Assembly (NCBI GenBank): GCA_031275285.1
Contig: JAISOY010000089.1
Span: 1 to 64,000 of the forward strand
Reading direction: 5' to 3'
DNA: 64,000 nucleotides
From: Bacteroidales bacterium
GTDB taxonomy: Bacteria; Bacteroidota; Bacteroidia; Bacteroidales; UBA4181
Shown: positions 19,243 to 27,164 of the stretch, piece by piece
Layout: each line of letters starts with the position of its first letter
Numbering within the stretch: the stretch's first letter is position 1
The notes under the pieces: generated by a model
What the model was told of the DNA's origin: nothing
The model's input: only the letters and a program-made list of their open reading frames with translations
Database searches by the model: none
Translations under genes and position numbers: made by a program

Positions 19243-20280
19243 ATGTCGAAATTATTCTTACCGAAATCATATATTCCCATCCTTAATTTAAGGCAAACGG
19301 AAAAAGCCATTAAGTTATTGAAAGATTTTGTTGAATCGAATTTATCATCCGAATTGCAGTTAAGGAGGGTTACGGCTCCACTTTTCGTTCTAAAGGGAAC
19401 TGGCCTGAATGATGATCTGAACGGAACGGAGCGGGCGGTTACATTTCCGATAAAAGATATGGGGGATGCCAGGGCAGAAGTCGTACATTCTTTAGCTAAA
19501 TGGAAAAGGATGATGCTGGCTGAATACGAGATAAAGACCGGATATGGCTTATATACGGATATGAATGCCATCCGTTCTGATGAAGAGCTGGATAACCTTC
19601 ATTCCCTTTATGTTGATCAATGGGATTGGGAACTTGCTATTAATGAAAAAAACAGGTCGTTAGATTTTTTGAAGCATACCGTATCGAAAATATTCAATGT
19701 ATTAAAACGGACTGAATTCTACATTTATGAGAATTATCCGGAATTAACACCACGTTTGCCGGAACAGATCACCTTCATACACTCTGAGGAATTACTGGAT
19801 ATGTATCCGGATAAAACACCCAAGGAACGGGAACATTTGATTACTCAAAAGTACGGTGCCGTGTTTATCATCGGTATTGGCGGAAATCTCGCCAACGGAA
19901 AACCTCATGACGGAAGGGCTCCTGATTATGATGACTGGACTACGGAAAACCAGAATGGGTATAAAGGCCTGAACGGAGACATTTTACTTTGGGATTCTTT
20001 GCTGGAGTGTTCGATCGAAATATCTTCAATGGGTATACGGGTAGATGCCAACACCTTAGCAAAACAACTAAAAATCAATGATTCGGAAAACCGTAAGGAA
20101 CTAATGTTCCATAAAAAATTATTGAACGGTGAATTACCTCTTTCTATTGGAGGTGGAATAGGTCAGTCGCGTTTGTGTATGTTCTTTTTGCGAAAAGCGC
20201 ATATTGGCGAAACCCAATCCAGCATATGGCCTCAGGAGATGATTGAAGTATGCCGGAAACACAATATTATACTGGTCTAA
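19243..20280 (+). CDS. asnA: Aspartate--ammonia ligase (asparagine synthetase A)
   Basis: AsnA makes asparagine from aspartate, ammonia and ATP through an aspartyl-adenylate and is built on the class II tRNA-synthetase fold. The 345-residue length fits. Family features include LRQTEKAIKLLKDFVE at the N-terminus, RRVTAPLFVLKGTGLNDDL, and the C-terminal motif-3-like GGGIGQSRLCMFFLRKAHIGE. The start ATG at 19243 gives the expected MSKLFLPKSY. It is followed 26 bp later by gph and probably forms an operon with it. Confidence 0.95.
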   Translation: MSKLFLPKSYIPILNLRQTEKAIKLLKDFVESNLSSELQLRRVTAPLFVLKGTGLNDDLNGTERAVTFPIKDMGDARAEVVHSLAKWKRMMLAEYEIKTGYGLYTDMNAIRSDEELDNLHSLYVDQWDWELAINEKNRSLDFLKHTVSKIFNVLKRTEFYIYENYPELTPRLPEQITFIHSEELLDMYPDKTPKEREHLITQKYGAVFIIGIGGNLANGKPHDGRAPDYDDWTTENQNGYKGLNGDILLWDSLLECSIEISSMGIRVDANTLAKQLKINDSENRKELMFHKKLLNGELPLSIGGGIGQSRLCMFFLRKAHIGETQSSIWPQEMIEVCRKHNIILV

Positions 20281-20306
20281 GTCTTTTCACACTTTTATTT
20301 CTTTTA

Positions 20307-20957
20307 ATGAATTTTCGTGCCGTAATTTTTGATCTGGACGGAACACTGGCAGATACGCTTGAAGATATTGCAGACGCAATGAATAGGGTATTATCCTCTT
20401 TGGGATATCCTGCCCATAAATATGATGAGTACCGGTTTTTAGTAGGTAACGGGATAAAGAACCTGGTAAAAAAAAGCCTTCCCGAATCTGCACAGACGGA
20501 AGAGAACATTGAAACATGCTTTAGGTATATGATGGATGATTATGAGAATAATTATCTCAATAAGACAAGTTTATATACCGGCATTCCGGATCTATTGGAT
20601 AAGCTATCTTCCGACCATGTTAAGCTGGCAGTGTTATCCAATAAAGCAGACTCCATCACACAGAAAATATGTGACGTTCTGTTAAAAAACTGGCCGTTTA
20701 CATTAATCATGGGGGCAAATAATCGTTTTCCACGCAAACCGGACCCACAATCAGCTTTATATATTGCAGAATATATGGAGTTAAAACCCCGTGATATTTG
20801 CTATCTGGGAGATAGTGACGTGGATATGCAAACTGCCAATGCGGCCGGATTCTTTTCCATTGGAGCAGGCTGGGGTTTCCGGCCTAAAAAAGAATTGATC
20901 GATAGCGGAGCAAAGAAGGTAATTGACTTTCCTACGGAAATGTTGTCCCTGTTTTAA
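20307..20957 (+). CDS. gph: HAD-family hydrolase, phosphoglycolate phosphatase-like
   Basis: A 216-residue haloacid-dehalogenase phosphatase. Motif I is VIFDLDGTLADT with nucleophile Asp, the Asn/Ser motif II is AVLSNKAD, the Lys is in RKPDPQ and motif IV is YLGDSDVDMQTA. The C1 cap falls between motifs I and II. The open frame extends upstream into asnA, but the ATG at 20307 places motif I directly at the N-terminus as in Gph/PGP proteins. Phosphoglycolate is the likely substrate by family resemblance; related pyrophosphatases cannot be excluded. Confidence 0.83.
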   Translation: MNFRAVIFDLDGTLADTLEDIADAMNRVLSSLGYPAHKYDEYRFLVGNGIKNLVKKSLPESAQTEENIETCFRYMMDDYENNYLNKTSLYTGIPDLLDKLSSDHVKLAVLSNKADSITQKICDVLLKNWPFTLIMGANNRFPRKPDPQSALYIAEYMELKPRDICYLGDSDVDMQTANAAGFFSIGAGWGFRPKKELIDSGAKKVIDFPTEMLSLF

Positions 20958-21034
20958 TCATTTGGTCATCCAAAAACTGTATCTTTGGGCAATTGGTATC
21001 TTCATGCCGGAACAGGGCTTACCAATAAAAACAA

Positions 21035-21280
21035 TACGTATGTCCCAATGTTTACCTGTAAAGTCCGCGAAGCGGGCAAATATAAATAACCGCGGGTGTA
21101 ACCCGTGGCAGGAATATAGTAACGTCCTCGCGTCCCCGAAAGGGGGCGAATATCGCATTTACGCCATTCGCCCCCTTTCGGGGACGCGATTGCCGGCTGT
21201 TGCCTTTTTCCGTGAGTTACACTCACGGTTATTCTTATTCAGTCCCTTCGGGACATTGGGCAAATATCGGGACATGCGTA
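21035..21280. repeat. Hairpin island I bounded by 12-bp inverted repeats
   Basis: This stretch between gph and the GT4 gene holds no convincing gene but is dense in inverted repeats. The ends are TACGTATGTCCC (21035-21046) and GGGACATGCGTA (21269-21280), inverted with one mismatch. Inside are a short-loop hairpin at 21065-21075, another at 21090-21108, a perfect 23-bp inverted repeat (21129-21151 with 21166-21188, 14-bp loop), a perfect 8-bp stem with loop TAC (21210-21228) and a 5-bp stem with loop TTC (21242-21254). It abuts dispersed repeat copy R2. It resembles REP/MITE-type palindromic elements. Confidence 0.75.
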
Positions 21281-21282
21281 AA

Positions 21283-21365
21283 ACAATTAATGTTGTACTT
21301 TCCGAACGTAATCCATTTTATCAATGCGACTTAAGGAAACAATAAATATCACTGAGTGCTTAATT
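21283..21365 (+). repeat. Dispersed intergenic repeat, copy R2
   Basis: About 83 bp, beginning ACAATTAATG and ending GAGTGCTTAATT, closely similar to R1 throughout. It lies immediately after hairpin island I and ends about 22 bp before the start codon of the GT4 glycosyltransferase. Confidence 0.85.
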
Positions 21366-21387
21366 GATGGATGATAAATATTATTTC

Positions 21388-22449
21388 ATGAAGATTTGTT
21401 TTTTCAATTGTGCAAAGGTATGGGGAGGTGGTGAGAAATGGCATATGGAACATGCCCTGGCTCTTTTACAGGAAGGGCATCAGGTAGTGGTTGTCTCCAA
21501 CAAAAACAGCGAACTATTGAAACGGGCTTCAGCCCGTCAAATAAAGACAAAGTCTTTTTCATTGGGTAATCTGAGTTTTTTGAATCCCGCTAAGCTATTC
21601 TCAGTATATCGTTTTTTTAAAAAGGAAAAATTTGATGTAATCATCATGAATTTTTCTAAAGACCTGAAAGTAGCTGCCCCAATGGCCAGACTGGCAAAAA
21701 TTCCGAAAATTGTTTATAGAAGAGGGAGCGCCATTCCAATAAAAAACAGCCTGTCAAACAGATTTCTCTTTCGAAGGCTGACTCACATCATCGCAAATTC
21801 TGAAGCGACTAAAACCACCATACTGCAAAATAATCCGAATTTATTTCCTGAAGAGAGAATAAAGGTAATCTATAATGGGATAAATATCCCGGATCCTGAA
21901 ACCAAAAAACAAAACGACATCCCGGTTGTTGGTACTCTGGGAAGATTAGTATATCAGAAAGGATTGGATATTTTACTGGACATTGCTGCTATTTTAAAGA
22001 ACAGGCAGGTTGTCTGTAAAATCAGGATTGGCGGAGACGGAGTATTGAAAGATGAGTTGAATAAGCAGGCCCGGGAAAATGATTTATCCGATTATGTTGA
22101 GTTTACAGGATTTGTCGATCATCCCAATGAGTTTATGAACCATATCGACATCTTTGTCCTGACTTCCAGATGGGAAGGCTTCGGATATGTACTGACCGAA
22201 GCCATGTGTGCAAAGAATCCTATCGTGGCTTTTGATATCAGTAGTAACCCTGAACTTGTTTTTAATGAAGAAAATGGTTTTCTGATACCGTTTGAAGACA
22301 AAGAGGCTTTTGCCAATTCGATTCAATTACTTGTAACACAACCGTCGATAAGAGAAAAAATGGGGAATACAGGTTATGAAATAGTTAAGAGAAAATTTGA
22401 CTTTGAACAAAATAAAAAGAAACTACTGGACTTTTTAGCTACCGATTAA
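21388..22449 (+). CDS. GT4-family glycosyltransferase
   Basis: A 353-residue GT-B fold glycosyltransferase (glycosyl transferases group 1). The start ATG at 21388 gives MKICFFNCAKVWGGGEKW, with the acceptor-side GGGE motif at the N-terminus as expected; upstream starts (TTG 21364, ATG 21367) add residues encoded next to repeat R2. The C-terminal donor domain shows PVVGTLGRLVYQKGLDILLD and the EX7E-type motif SRWEGFGYVLTEAMCAKNPI. It probably acts in lipopolysaccharide or surface glycan assembly at the inner membrane. Donor and acceptor are unknown. Confidence 0.88.
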   Translation: MKICFFNCAKVWGGGEKWHMEHALALLQEGHQVVVVSNKNSELLKRASARQIKTKSFSLGNLSFLNPAKLFSVYRFFKKEKFDVIIMNFSKDLKVAAPMARLAKIPKIVYRRGSAIPIKNSLSNRFLFRRLTHIIANSEATKTTILQNNPNLFPEERIKVIYNGINIPDPETKKQNDIPVVGTLGRLVYQKGLDILLDIAAILKNRQVVCKIRIGGDGVLKDELNKQARENDLSDYVEFTGFVDHPNEFMNHIDIFVLTSRWEGFGYVLTEAMCAKNPIVAFDISSNPELVFNEENGFLIPFEDKEAFANSIQLLVTQPSIREKMGNTGYEIVKRKFDFEQNKKKLLDFLATD

Positions 22450-22549
22450 GTATCCGGCTTTTATATCTGTAACGCCAATAGAAGAATCGAACTACTTGCG
22501 ATGAAACGGAACTTTATCATTTACCCTTGTCATTTTCATTCAATTGTCG

Positions 22550-22557
22550 TATTTTTG
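22550..22557 (+). promoter_or_regulatory. Candidate promoter for efp
   Basis: TATTTTTG matches TAnnTTTG exactly and is preceded by TTG at 22527-22529 with a 20-bp spacer, giving a complete Bacteroidetes-type promoter about 43 bp upstream of the efp start codon. Confidence 0.65.
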
Positions 22558-22599
22558 CGGCACTTTAAAATTGATTGTAAATTAAATAATAAAATTTAG

Positions 22600-23169
22600 A
22601 TGGCTTCTACAGCAGATTTTAGAAACGGAATGTGTATCCTGTACAATGAAAAACCTTGCTCCATTATTTGGTTTCAACATGTGAAACCCGGAAAAGGAGG
22701 TGCTTTTGTAAAGACCAAACTCCGTAATTTAGAGAATGGCAAAATCTTGGAAAATACCTTTAATGCGGGTGAAAAAGTAACAGAAATACGCGTTGAACGT
22801 CGTCCTTACCAATTCTTGTATAAAGATGATCTCGGATTCCATTTCATGCATAATGAAACTTATGATCAGATTGATCTTCAACCTGATATGGTAGACAATG
22901 CCGACCTGATGAAGGAAGGACAATATGTGGAAATGATGTTTCTTGCCGAAGAAGAAAGGGTATTGAGCTGTGAGCTGCCCCCGTTTGTTGAATTGGAAAT
23001 CACCTATACTGAACCCGGAGTACGTGGCGATACAGCATCTACCTCATCATTGAAACAAGCTACGATGGAGACAGGAGCCGTAATCGGGGTTCCTTTGTTT
23101 ATTGAGCAGGGTGAAAAGATTAAAGTAGATACCCGTACCCGTGAATACTCTGAGAGAGTCAAATCATAA
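22600..23169 (+). CDS. efp: Elongation factor P
   Basis: EF-P relieves ribosome stalling at polyproline. The 189-residue length fits three beta-barrel domains. The tip loop in domain I reads HVKPGKGGAF, with Lys32 as the residue equivalent to the modified one in other bacteria. The C-terminal domain contains the EPGVRGDTASTSSLKQATMETG stretch (conserved GD..S..K.A..ETG) and ends in GEKIKVDTRTREYSERV. It is followed 18 bp later by tyrS. No modifying enzyme (EpmA or EarP) is seen here. Confidence 0.96.
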   Translation: MASTADFRNGMCILYNEKPCSIIWFQHVKPGKGGAFVKTKLRNLENGKILENTFNAGEKVTEIRVERRPYQFLYKDDLGFHFMHNETYDQIDLQPDMVDNADLMKEGQYVEMMFLAEEERVLSCELPPFVELEITYTEPGVRGDTASTSSLKQATMETGAVIGVPLFIEQGEKIKVDTRTREYSERVKS

Positions 23170-23187
23170 TCAATCATAAATCATACG

Positions 23188-24483
23188 ATGAATTTTGTAG
23201 AAGAATTGCGTTGGCGTGGCATGATCCAGGAGATTATGCCCGGTACTGAAGAATTATTGCAAAAAGAAATCGCCTCAGGTTATGTAGGTATCGATCCTAC
23301 TGCCGATTCATTACACATCGGACATCTGGTGAGTGTAATGATACTCAAGCATTTTCAACGTGCCGGACACCGTCCTATCGCTTTGGTCGGGGGCGCAACT
23401 GGCATGATAGGCGATCCTTCACTGAAGTCGCAGGAACGCAATCTGCTTGATGAAGCAACGCTTCGCCATAACCAGGAATCCATTAAAAAGCAATTGGCCA
23501 AGTTTCTGGATTTCGATTCCAATCAGCCGAATGCCGCTACATTGGTCAATAACTACGACTGGATGAAAGATTTTTCATTTCTTAATTTCATCCGCGACAT
23601 AGGCAAACACCTTACAGTCAACTATATGATGGCTAAAGATTCGGTAAAAAAACGTCTTAGCGGGGAATCATCCGAAGGAATGTCGTTTACCGAATTCTCC
23701 TATCAGTTAATACAAGGATATGATTACCTGTATTTATACGAAAACTACGGTTGCCGTATCCAGATGGGTGGTTCGGACCAATGGGGAAATATCACTACCG
23801 GAGCCGAACTAATCAGGCGTAAACTAGGAAAGGAAGCTTTTGCCCTGGTCTGCCCGCTGATCACCAAAGCAGACGGTGGAAAATTCGGAAAGACCGAATC
23901 CGGGAATGTCTGGCTAGACAGACGCTATACTTCCCCTTACAAATTTTATCAGTTCTGGCTGAATGTCAGTGATGCCGATGCCGAAAAATACATCAAAATC
24001 TTTACCGCTCTAAGTAAGGAAGAAATCGATGCATTGGTGGAGGAACAAAAAGCAGCCCCTCATCTGCGTCCGTTGCAAAAACGCCTGGCAAAGGAAGTGA
24101 CTGTGATGGTACATTCAGAAGAAGATTATCTTAAAGCGGTGGATGCCTCGAACATCCTTTTCGGCAGCTCAACAGCCGATTCGTTGAAAAACCTGGATGA
24201 AGAAACTTTTCTGCAGGTATTTGAAGGTGTACCCACTTTTGAGGTTTCCAAAACAGAATTATCTTCCGGCATCAAAGCTGTAGATTTGTTAGCAGAAAAA
24301 ACATCTGTTTTTCCGTCAAAAGGAGAAATGAGAAAAACCGTACAATCGGGTGGCGTACAAATCAACAAGGAACGTATCTCTGAATTTGATATGCTGATCA
24401 ACGAACAATTCCTGATCAACGGAAAATATATCCTGATACAAAGAGGCAAAAAAAACTATTATGTAGTTATTGTCAGGAGCTAA
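23188..24483 (+). CDS. tyrS: Tyrosyl-tRNA synthetase
   Basis: TyrS charges tRNA-Tyr. The 431-residue class I synthetase shows the HIGH motif in [12 protein letters not shown] (about residue 43), the tyrosine-pocket segment [20 protein letters not shown], and a KMSKS-equivalent [15 protein letters not shown]. An S4-like RNA-binding domain forms the C-terminal 90 residues ([18 protein letters not shown]). Length and motifs are normal. Confidence 0.97.
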   Translation: MNFVEELRWRGMIQEIMPGTEELLQKEIASGYVGIDPTADSLHIGHLVSVMILKHFQRAGHRPIALVGGATGMIGDPSLKSQERNLLDEATLRHNQESIKKQLAKFLDFDSNQPNAATLVNNYDWMKDFSFLNFIRDIGKHLTVNYMMAKDSVKKRLSGESSEGMSFTEFSYQLIQGYDYLYLYENYGCRIQMGGSDQWGNITTGAELIRRKLGKEAFALVCPLITKADGGKFGKTESGNVWLDRRYTSPYKFYQFWLNVSDADAEKYIKIFTALSKEEIDALVEEQKAAPHLRPLQKRLAKEVTVMVHSEEDYLKAVDASNILFGSSTADSLKNLDEETFLQVFEGVPTFEVSKTELSSGIKAVDLLAEKTSVFPSKGEMRKTVQSGGVQINKERISEFDMLINEQFLINGKYILIQRGKKNYYVVIVRS

Positions 24484-24537
24484 ATCCGGAATTCAGCGTT
24501 TCCTGATCATTGCTTTTCAACAGATAATTCTGAATAA

Positions 24538-25788
24538 TTGCGCAAAGGTATTCCCATATATGTTGTGTTTTTGCTCTTCATTTTTAATGTGGTAGCAGCA
24601 TCAGGATATAAGGCCATAATACCGTATAAAGCGTCTGATTTTATTCATTCTATTGGAGTAAACACCCATTTCGGTTATTATGATACCCAGTATGGGTTGT
24701 ATGAAGATGTTCTTAAGCCCAGGCTTATAGAGTCCGGCATCAAACACATACGGGACGGCACTTATAACGAAGATGTATTACAGAAATATCGTGATGTAGG
24801 ACAATATGGTATCAGGCTACTATTGATTACCCGTCCTTCCCGGGCAATTCACCAGGCAAAGTCAATTGGCCCGATGCTTTGGGGTATGGAAGCGATCAAT
24901 GAACCGGATGTAAGAAAAGAACCCGGGACCTGGGAGGAATTTGCCCGGAACGAACAACAGCAATTATTTGAAACAATTAAAAATGATGAAGCAACGAAAC
25001 ATATTCCAGTAGTTGGTCTTTCGTTGGCCAATATACGGGATAATCCCGCCCGGCTGGGTGATATATCCCAATGGATGGATTACGGGGGAATGCATCCTTA
25101 TGCTGCCGGACAACATCCATCCAATCATTGGGGATGGGGACTTTCGATGGAGAAAGCCATTTCAACCGCCCGGTTAGTAAGCGGCGAAAAACCTTTACTG
25201 GCAACGGAATGTGGTTATCATAATAAAACTGATAATCCTCATCACCCGGGAGTATCTGAAAAAGCAGCGGCAATATACCATATCCACCTGCCATTTGTCT
25301 ATTTCAATGAGGGAATTACCCGTTCGTACAAATATGAATTTCTGGATTTAAAACCAGATCCGAAGATGACTGACATGGAATGCCATTTTGGTTTGATTCG
25401 ATCCGACGGAACACCCAAACCCTCGTTCTATGCATTAAAAAATTTATTGGAAATTCTTGAGGACGAAGAAATAAATTTTACCGTTGCCCCATTGATGCTC
25501 CATATAAATACTTTCGGAGATGAAAAAGTAGAGTATACATTATTGCAAAAATCCGATGGCAGTTATTGGCTGGCCTTGTTCAGGAATGTGACCGTATTTG
25601 AGCTGGACAGGAAAGAAGATATTGATCCGGTATCTATTCCCGTCCAACTACGATTTAAAAAAGCTCCCAGGAAAATAAGCCTTTATATGCCGAATGTTTC
25701 AGATCAATTTTTGTTATCATTGCAAAAGCAAAAACAGCTGGATTTATCCCTGGGATCTGAATTATTATTGATTGAAATTGAAAAATAA
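24538..25788 (+). CDS. Secreted TIM-barrel glycoside hydrolase-like protein, TTG start
   Basis: A 416-residue exported protein. The frame opens directly after a TAA at 24535-24537. The first usable codon is TTG at 24538, giving a good signal peptide (MRKGIPIYVVFLLFIFNVVAASG), and no in-frame ATG precedes the mature domain. The barrel resembles clan GH-A enzymes. LWGMEAINEPDV (about residue 118) carries the NEP acid/base motif, and KPLLATECGYHN (about residue 221) looks like the nucleophile strand. A beta-rich tail follows from about residue 320. Family (GH5, GH39 or related) and substrate are not resolvable by eye. Confidence 0.65.
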   Translation: MRKGIPIYVVFLLFIFNVVAASGYKAIIPYKASDFIHSIGVNTHFGYYDTQYGLYEDVLKPRLIESGIKHIRDGTYNEDVLQKYRDVGQYGIRLLLITRPSRAIHQAKSIGPMLWGMEAINEPDVRKEPGTWEEFARNEQQQLFETIKNDEATKHIPVVGLSLANIRDNPARLGDISQWMDYGGMHPYAAGQHPSNHWGWGLSMEKAISTARLVSGEKPLLATECGYHNKTDNPHHPGVSEKAAAIYHIHLPFVYFNEGITRSYKYEFLDLKPDPKMTDMECHFGLIRSDGTPKPSFYALKNLLEILEDEEINFTVAPLMLHINTFGDEKVEYTLLQKSDGSYWLALFRNVTVFELDRKEDIDPVSIPVQLRFKKAPRKISLYMPNVSDQFLLSLQKQKQLDLSLGSELLLIEIEK

Positions 25789-25836
25789 TTTGTTAACCAT
25801 AAGGATTGACAAGTAATATTATAATACGAAAAAAAA

Positions 25837-26688
25837 ATGTTAAGAATTGCCGTTCAGGCCAAAGGCCGTCTTTATGAAGAAACCATGAATCTGCTTACTG
25901 AAGCGGGAATCCGCCTGGAATCAGGGAAGCGGACATTATTGGTACCTGCCAAAGGATTTCCTGTAGAAATCCTCTTTTTGCGCGATGATGATATTCCGCA
26001 GGCCGTTGCCGATGGAGTGGCAGATGTAGGTATAGTAGGTGAAAACGAATATGCCGAACGCAAAAAAAACGTTCAGATCATCAAACGTCTTGGTTTCAGC
26101 AAATGCCGTTTATCCCTGGCGATTCCCAAAGACGAGGAATACAATGGATTGGATTGGTTCAAAGGAAAAGTCATTGCCACCTCTTATCCTGTTATCTTAG
26201 AGAATTTTCTTTCAGAAAACAACATCAAAGCCGATACACATGTGATCTCAGGTTCAGTCGAGATTGCTCCCGGTATCGGTCTGGCCGATGCTATCTTTGA
26301 TATTGTAAGTTCCGGTAGCACTCTGGTAAGTAACCGGTTGAAGGAAGTTGGGGTAGTGATGAAGTCGGAAGCCTTGCTGATAGGAAATCCCGGATTATCT
26401 GATGAAAAGAAAAAAATACTCGATGAGGTTATTTTCAGGATCAATTCCGTACAAACCGCAGAAGGGAAAAAGTATATTCTGCTGAATGCCCCTAATGATA
26501 AAATTAATGAAATTATTGAGGTATTGCCAGGAATGAGAAGTCCCTCCGTACTCCCGTTGGCAAAAGAAGGGTGGAGTTCTTTACATTCGGTAATTGAAGA
26601 AAATCGTTTCTGGGAAATTATCGGAAGGCTGAAAATGTTGGGAGCCGAAGGTATTCTTGTCATACCGATTGAAAAGATGATCCTATAA
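25837..26688 (+). CDS. hisG: ATP phosphoribosyltransferase, long form
   Basis: HisG catalyses the first, feedback-controlled step of histidine synthesis, joining ATP and PRPP. At 283 residues it is the long (HisGL) form. The catalytic region has LRIAVQAKGRLYEETMNLL at the N-terminus, DVGIVGENEY, and the PRPP loop ADAIFDIVSSGSTLVSN. A C-terminal ACT-like regulatory domain begins near residue 210 and ends with EGILVIPIEKMIL. In Bacteroidales hisG is commonly followed by hisD, hisC and hisB. Here it is followed by a hairpin island and convergent genes, so it stands alone in this window. Confidence 0.95.
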   Translation: MLRIAVQAKGRLYEETMNLLTEAGIRLESGKRTLLVPAKGFPVEILFLRDDDIPQAVADGVADVGIVGENEYAERKKNVQIIKRLGFSKCRLSLAIPKDEEYNGLDWFKGKVIATSYPVILENFLSENNIKADTHVISGSVEIAPGIGLADAIFDIVSSGSTLVSNRLKEVGVVMKSEALLIGNPGLSDEKKKILDEVIFRINSVQTAEGKKYILLNAPNDKINEIIEVLPGMRSPSVLPLAKEGWSSLHSVIEENRFWEIIGRLKMLGAEGILVIPIEKMIL

Positions 26689-26716
26689 GCCACTACGAAG
26701 TTTTTTTAATAATTAC

Positions 26717-27044
26717 CTGATGTTACGCAGAGATTAGGTTTTTATTCAAAAAATAAGCGTTTCGCCATGAAATGGCAGATTATTTTAACCCAATGGCTTC
26801 AGCCTTGGGAAATGAAAACGAATTCGGACAAAGCGGGCTGCAAGCCCAGGTTAATTAGCTAACCTGGGCTTGCAGCCCGAAGAATCAAAAATGATCAAAA
26901 TCCCGAGGCGTTGCCGTCGGGCTAAATTAAAACGGACTTACAGTCCTTGATATATTGATGTTTGAAAGCAATATTATCAAAATCACTCCTATGCGTAATG
27001 TTCTTGCTGATAAATAACCCAAACGGATTATTACGTAACATCAG
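26717..27044. repeat. Hairpin island II bounded by 11-bp perfect inverted repeats
   Basis: The 476-bp gap between hisG and the MltF-like gene has no convincing gene. CTGATGTTACG (26717-26727) and its exact complement (27034-27044) frame a row of hairpins. These are GCCAT-GAA-ATGGC at 26764-26776, an imperfect CCCAA...TTGGG stem around 26789-26809, a perfect 20-bp inverted repeat (arms 26834-26853 and 26860-26879, 6-bp centre), an imperfect CCCGA...TCGGG stem around 26902-26921, and GGACT-TAC-AGTCC around 26933-26945. The design matches island I. Confidence 0.75.
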
Positions 27045-27080
27045 TTATTACTTATTTACATAAGTAATCAGAATCATATT

Positions 27081-27128
27081 AAAACAAATCCCTTCTTCAA
27101 AAATAGCGTTGAAGAAGGGATTTGTTTT
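27081..27128. terminator. Strong bidirectional hairpin terminator
   Basis: A 20-bp perfect stem (27081-27100 with 27109-27128) and 8-nt loop, with AAAA on the left and T-rich sequence on the right, so it can serve either strand. It would stop read-through from the hisG side and back up the terminator of the MltF-like gene. Confidence 0.85.
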
Positions 27129-27153
27129 TTCCCGGAACGTCTTCCGGGAAAAA
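27126..27153 (-). terminator. Intrinsic terminator after the MltF-like gene
   Basis: A 12-bp perfect stem (TTTTTCCCGGAA / TTCCGGGAAAAA) with a 4-nt loop, 12 bp beyond the minus-strand stop codon. On the minus strand it continues directly into the T-rich flank, and it touches the larger hairpin beside it. Confidence 0.85.
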
Positions 27154-27164
27154 TAAACCTATAT

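Noticed and set aside
20980-20987. TATCTTTG box just after gph
   Set aside because: It is a full TAnnTTTG match, but no plausible gene or RNA begins within the next few hundred bases before the GT4 gene. The spacing from the upstream TTTG is short, so a promoter call is not supported.
21035-21280. CRISPR array or integron attC array
   Set aside because: The hairpins differ from each other in sequence and spacing, there are no identical direct repeats with unique spacers, and no cas or integrase gene is near. The same applies to the islands at 26.7 and 55.0 kb.
20923-21345. A 140-codon plus-strand open frame through hairpin island I (and opposing frames at 20958-21226)
   Set aside because: It overlaps the end of gph and is made of translated palindromes (repeated Arg/Pro/Gly-rich words on both strands). 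There is no recognisable domain or start context, so the open frames are by-products of GC-rich inverted repeats.
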